Assembly: GCA_028671895.1 (NCBI GenBank)
Contig: CM053794.1
Coordinates: forward strand, 40,564,501-40,628,500
Source: Oenanthe sinensis
Lineage: Eukaryota > Streptophyta > Magnoliopsida > Apiales > Apiaceae
Length of the DNA stretch: 64,000 bases
Direction of reading: 5' to 3'
A program made the translations under genes and the position numbers. Below, one piece after another: positions 59,353-64,000 of this stretch. How positions within the stretch are numbered: the first letter of the stretch is position 1; every line of letters begins with the position of its first letter. Under the pieces are notes generated by a model. That model searched no databases, was not told where the DNA came from, and saw only the letters and a program-made list of their open reading frames with translations.

Positions 59353-62300
59353 CTAATTATCAACTGCCACTGGAGGAACAAAAGAACAGTCCTGAAGGGT
59401 CTGCTCAAAGATATGCCCGACTTTAAGCAGTTTCTCCTGCAGCAACAATAGGCAAACTTCATGTTGCATAGCTCAAAGTAGTTTACAATATGTCAAACAA
59501 CTTTCAGGTCCACATTGCGAGTTTTTTAACAGCTCCCAGTGAATTTTATTTTATCAATACTCCGTTTTAACATATCAAAAGAGATGTATTGGGGTAAGAG
59601 ACACGAGAGCTATTTTATTTTTTAAATCACCGTTCACGCTAATCAACAGAGTAGTACAGGTTAGTTTTAAAACCAAGCATATTAAGAGTTGTTTCTGACC
59701 TCATCAAATGCTGCACCAATCATCTGAACACCAACAGGGAGACCAGCAGAACCACCTTCTACGAAACCACATGGCAACACCAACGCTGGTAGACCAGCTA
59801 AATTTACATTGACCTGATATAGGCATACTTGTTGAATTAGATAATATTGCAAAGTCGTAATGGTCCTAAAAAGTGAAAGAGTAAATATTTATTATATTAA
59901 TGCAGGGACCATGAGATAGGTCAGTATCAATATATAATGACACGAGATTATGATCCCAAAATCTTACCAGCACTTAAACGTAATAAATAAAAACTTGATC
60001 AATTTCAGGTTTCACAAAAAAATATTATCAGAAGCAAGACAAAATCTAAGTCATGAACAGGGGATAAGTGAACTGAGTCGAATACTGTCAGGCTCGAGTT
60101 CGACTAAAAATTTCGGGCTCGAGCTTGAGTTCGACCGAACCATATATTTGAACCTTGAAACTAAGGTTGACTAGAGATCGAAAAACTGGGATTCGACTTA
60201 AAAGCTCAAACTAACTGTTCAAAATATTAACAAAAGCTCGAATTTGATGAGCTCAATTCAAGTTCGGCTCAATTTAACATAAAAAATCATAATTTTTAAT
60301 ATATATAAAAGTATATTTACAATTTATAGATAATTAAAAAAATAATAGTTCCAAGGCTCGTGAGCCTTTCGAGCCGAATAATTTAAAGTTCGAGTTCGGC
60401 TTGATAAAACATTCGCGCACTGCTTGAGCTCAGCTCAATTATTGTCCAATTCAACGAGCCAAACTTAAACTGTTCACAAATAGTCCACACCCCTAGTTTA
60501 TCATAAGTTCATATAGCATGTTGAACCCAACTGGCCAACTGTTTCAGATGCCAGACTCTAGATACATGAAGTGATAATTTGTTTGCAAGTAATTTTGACC
60601 CAGCAATGAAGATATAAAATCGAAATCGGAAACAGTTGGAAAAAAACAACATATAAAGGCATTACTTACTGTCATGATGTCACCAGCATACATTGCCATG
60701 GGATCGTTTTTCTTTTCACCTGAAACGATATTAGTGTCAGGTAACAAGTTCTCTTCTTACTGCAGAAGGTCAGAGGAAAAACACAAGTAGGTGACAGTAA
60801 TCTCTTAGCAGTTAGCATCATACAGATTACTTAAACAGCTATTTGTCAAGACAACATACCAATCTTATAAGCCGCAGATGGAGCTGCAGGTGAAATTAGG
60901 ATATCATTTTCATTCAAAGCTGACTTGAAGCTTTTCCGAACCAGAGTTCTGACCTAAGACACATGTTCATATGAATTTCAATCTTGACTGAACAGCATTC
61001 AATGCACAAAAATTCTAAACTATATTGGCAAGTAATGTCGAGACTGACATCCACAAGTTGACATTGATAGTCAATTTATTTCTAATGACTAATCACTGAA
61101 TAGAAAGACATCAAAGGGGGATGTTAATGAAGATCTCATAGATGTAAAATGATACTTACTTTAGGAAACAAAATAATGATATTAGAACCTGCCTATTCGA
61201 CTACTACACTAAAAATTTACAAATTACTATCCGTTGTGGTTTTCACATAGTGACCCCCAATATAATATAGCTTACATCCAAGCCAATGATAATGGTAAAA
61301 TACTTATCAGTGAGTGCTATACCTGCTGAGCACGCTTGTAATAAGCATCATAATAACCAGCTGAAAGCGCATATGTTCCCATTAAGATCCTCCTCTTTAC
61401 CTGTATGAGATGTGTGATCAGATATTTAACTTAATTTGCACATGTGAATCTTTTTTGAGTTTCCAAGTGTCCACTTCAAGCTCGTACCAAATGCATCGAG
61501 CATCTAAGAAAATGTTTCCTGGCTGCAGTGGATATCAAACTCTTTCTAAACAATACTGCAAAACTGTATGTAAAGGACAGATGCTGCATACCTCAGAACC
61601 AAATCCATGTGCACGGGTATTCTCATAGAGAGAATTCAACTCCTCAGATTCACATTGGTTTCCATATCTACAAAAATATGCACAACACTTAAATTACAAA
61701 GTTATAAAAACGACTACTTTATTTTTAGGTTTTAGCAACTCAAAGTGAGCAAGTGACTAGAAAATGTAGACCAGAATTGACAAAAATTTAAACAGATGCC
61801 AAATAACTAGCTACTCTAAAGTTATATCCTTCTGTGCATGCTTGGCACACCAGCTTAACAATAGCACCAAGCAAAACCAAGCTCTAGATCCTTATAAATA
61901 AGAAAAAAGGGAAGGGAGGAAAATATAAAAAAGAAGAGAAATGAAAAAAAAAAACATTATCGTAAATCACCTAATACCATCATATCTAGATAAGTTTGAT
62001 GAAGACTCAGACGAAGCAAGGATGTAGTAAGCTGGCAATCCCAGGGAAAATGACGGCAAGGACACCTGGTAATAATATCAAGCTATTAGAAATTCACCAG
62101 AAATCCACCCAAAAAGCATGAAAATACAAGGAAAATAGATAGCTAAAATTTAAGGAAGAGAGTAGGCTTATAGATAGAAACAAAACATGAGGAACAATAC
62201 CTCAGTTACAGTGCATCCCAGTTCTTCTAGATGAGAAACAGCAGCAAGAATTGACACTACTATATCTGCATCAACTCCTTCATCTAGTGTTTCACGAATT

Positions 62301-63771
62301 ACACCAACTCGCAATCCTCTTAAAGGCTTAGAGTCTAATATATCTTTGGAGATAAATTGGGAAGTGAAATCAGGGACATCCTGGAAAATAGAATATCTAT
62401 AAAGGGACCATGGCAAAAAAATCAATCAGACTATTATACTTCATCTGAGATATCCAGTTTACGAGTTCATATTCATATCACTAAAATTTTATCTTTTTAC
62501 TTCAATTAGAATGGTCTTAAGCTCATAATTCTAGTCACAAACTGATATTGTATAAGATCCATATAGCAAACAGCAACACGAATTGACACAACTGTTTCTG
62601 CATCAACTCCTCTATCTACTATTTCATGAATTACACCAACTCACAATACTACAATACTTTTAAAGGCTTAGAGTCTGATATCTTTGGAGGTATATTGGGA
62701 TGTGAAATAAGAGACTTCCTGGACAATAGAATATTTATAAAGACTACAACAAAAAGTTTCATCAGACTGTTATGCTTCATTTTAGATTTGTTTTCTGTAT
62801 CCAGTTTAAGGTTCATATTCACATGATCATATCAATTAGATTTTATCTTTTTACTCCAATTAGAATGGTCCTAAGATCATAATTGTAATCACAAACTGAT
62901 ATGGTACAAGATCCATATAGAGAACCCATTCTAATGATCTTTTATGAGTGGACATAGAGCTAATCTAAAGAATTCTTAATCTTTTGACATGATATCAAAC
63001 TTGTAAACATTAATTAGTTCAAATCAGGAAGTATTAATAATACAAAAATAGAATATGATCCGGAGCAGGGAATAAAGATTAATTTCTTTCATGTTTTTAT
63101 GGAGGAATAAAGAAAAAAAAGACTTTTATAGTAGAGTATAATAGGTTTTGTTTCATTCATTTAACTATGGTATTAGATTAGTATTTAAAAACAAACATGG
63201 TGTAGAATAATTTACTTATTATTATTTTCAGATTTTGATATTTTATGAGATTGAGATTGTTCTCTTGTTATGGTTGCAATCCATAAAATTCGTCAATTCA
63301 TGTAGTTGAGAAATCCTAGGATAGTTGTTCTTCTGCATTTGAGTCACACTAGCACTAGTGAATTTTCTGCAGCTAGTCCAACCATTTTTTTTTTGTAATC
63401 AATACATTAACTTGTGCCGAGAAATACTACAAACAGATTGCATAACCATAAAATCTTACCCGGCGGCTACTAGTGGCATCAAGTTTATCATGACCAGAAA
63501 TAGCATTAAGGAGAATCCCAGTGTCAGAAACAGATGAACCAAAGCATCCAATAACATCCAATGATGATGCATATGCTACGAGCCCATATCTTGAGACACG
63601 CCCATATGTTGGCTTCAGACCTACAACGCCACAAAACGATGCTGGTTGCCTGACACTTCCACCAGTGTCACTACCCAGTGATACTACACATTGTCTGGCA
63701 GAGACAGCTGCAGCTGAGCCACCCGAGGATCCTCCTGGAACCCTTGACAGATCCCAAGGATTGGCAGTCAC
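59353..63771 (-). CDS. GATA: Glutamyl-tRNA(Gln) amidotransferase subunit A, organellar (GatA), 5' part outside the window
   Basis: Nine exons on the complement: 63460-63771, 62201-62380, 61971-62065, 61592-61667, 61323-61400, 60860-60953, 60670-60719, 59700-59813, 59353-59436. Together they encode about 360 C-terminal residues. GatA is the amidase subunit of GatCAB, which converts Glu-tRNA(Gln) to Gln-tRNA(Gln) in plastids and mitochondria. The first visible exon holds the amidase signature: VPGGSSGGSAAAVSARQ with the bridging Ser, and SLGSDTGGSVRQPA with the nucleophilic Ser. The catalytic Lys belongs to the part beyond the right edge. Later exons contain VKRRILMGTYALSAGYYDAY, LISPAAPSAAYKIG and GLPALVLPCGF, all typical. 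The protein ends VPPVAVDN. The exon beginning VTANPWD is internal, not a start. All junctions follow GT-AG in phase. Two introns carry extra repeats. Confidence 0.96.
60060..60500. mobile_element. hAT-like element remnant in a GatA intron
   Basis: The stretch is rich in cgagttcgac/gagctcgag words on both strands. Its right end reads aaactgttcacaaatagtcc acacccc; in reverse this is the GGGGTGTGG-type end common in plant hAT MITEs. It lies in the 0.86 kb intron between exons 60670-60719 and 59700-59813. The left limit is uncertain. Confidence 0.45.
62232..62926 (-). repeat. Tandem duplication of a GatA exon with its intron flank
   Basis: The region 62232-62567 (most of exon 62201-62380 plus flanking intron) is repeated at about 62568-62926. 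Shared words include gcatcaactcc, ttaaaggcttagagtct and caaactgatat in the same order. The second copy is on the 5' side of the real exon with respect to the gene and is decayed, with insertions and a TAG in the former reading frame. Only the first copy gives the conserved protein DVPDFTSQF...CTVTE. Confidence 0.85.
62927..63459 (-). other. Remaining GatA intron sequence
   Basis: AT-rich intron between the decayed duplicate exon and the amidase-signature exon. Nothing recognisable is present. The donor is at 63459 (gtaaga on the minus strand). Confidence 0.6.
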
Positions 63772-64000
63772 CTATAAAGTTGAAGAAGCATTCGTCAAGT
63801 AAATATGCTCTGTCACACGAAGAAAATTTAGACGAAGAACTATTTACTATAATTTCACATTGCAGTGGGGGTGAAAAAATCAAAACAAATATGTATAACG
63901 GAATTAAACTTTACTAAAAACTAAGAGATTCAGAACTTCATGTGGAAGGTAAAATTAAATCTACTGTTAGGAGATAAATTACACCCCTAAAGAAAAGAGT
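63772..64000 (-). other. GatA intron running off the right edge
   Basis: The acceptor of the amidase-signature exon (tatag) ends at 63772. The preceding exon, which should encode the GMGSTTE-type motif and nearby catalytic Lys, is not found before the window edge. The open frames here are intronic. Confidence 0.6.

Noticed and set aside
1..64000. CRISPR array, prokaryotic operon, viral or toxin genes
   Set aside because: The gene structures are plainly plant nuclear. No regularly spaced direct repeats, ribosome-binding-site-led gene strings or viral protein signatures were seen.
1..64000. tRNA, rRNA or snoRNA genes
   Set aside because: I saw no convincing cloverleaf or conserved A/B box pair by eye, but a covariance-model search would be needed to exclude them.

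Overview
This window is plant nuclear DNA from a dicot. Genes are split into short exons by AT-rich GT-AG introns, intergenic DNA is very AT-rich, and there are Stowaway-type and Helitron-type elements and many TA microsatellites. All named products are plant nuclear genes: XTH, GAUT, PP5 with a membrane exon, MORF, and a nuclear-encoded organellar GatA. I cannot name the species. An asterid such as an Apiaceae is possible, but that is only an impression.

Layout. 1-2.0 kb: upstream DNA with repeats. 2.0-3.0 kb (+): a tail-anchored coiled-coil protein of the PMD1/PMD2 organelle-division family. 3.9-9.8 kb (-): a tandem array of three xyloglucan endotransglucosylase/hydrolase (XTH) units, two intact and one broken. 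10.9-12.8 kb (+): PGPP1-like phosphatidylglycerophosphate phosphatase. 15.3-19.9 kb (+): GAUT15-like glycosyltransferase. 22.4-31.5 kb (+): protein phosphatase 5 in 13 exons, including a cassette exon that encodes membrane-spanning segments. 33.3-37.9 kb (+): mitochondrial COQ3 methyltransferase. 38.8-39.9 kb (+): a secreted Gly/Pro-rich protein with four WLAP repeats and a six-cysteine prolamin-like tail. 41.0-45.4 kb (-): an intact Elongin A gene. 47.9-51.3 kb (+): an inverted, 3'-truncated second Elongin A copy, joined to the 3' end of a GatA gene. 51.5-55.2 kb: repeat-rich DNA with a Helitron-like element. 55.3-58.5 kb (+): MORF1-like organellar RNA-editing factor. 59.4 kb to the right edge (-): GatA, with its 5' part outside the window.

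These are mostly independent housekeeping genes; nothing suggests a cluster acting in one pathway. Several products do act in organelles (PMD, PGPP1, COQ3, MORF1, GatA). From memory, PMD1, PGPP1 and GAUT15 are neighbours on Arabidopsis chromosome 3 (At3g58840/58830/58790), while PP5 and Elongin A sit close together on chromosome 2 (At2g42810/42780). The window therefore looks like an ancestral block that was split between two duplicated Arabidopsis segments.

The most unusual structure is the 41-51.5 kb region. Two Elongin A arms form a large inverted duplication around a 1.3 kb fold-back element. The right arm breaks off inside an intron, where the last intron end, last exon and 3' UTR of GatA have been attached. 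The reading frame up to the break is open, so a 141-residue Elongin A N-terminal protein could be made by splicing onto the GatA acceptor. Other points worth attention are the PP5 membrane exon and its stop-free 84-nt intron, the WLAP-repeat secreted protein, the TA microsatellite that occupies the TATA position of one XTH, and a decayed duplicate exon inside GatA.
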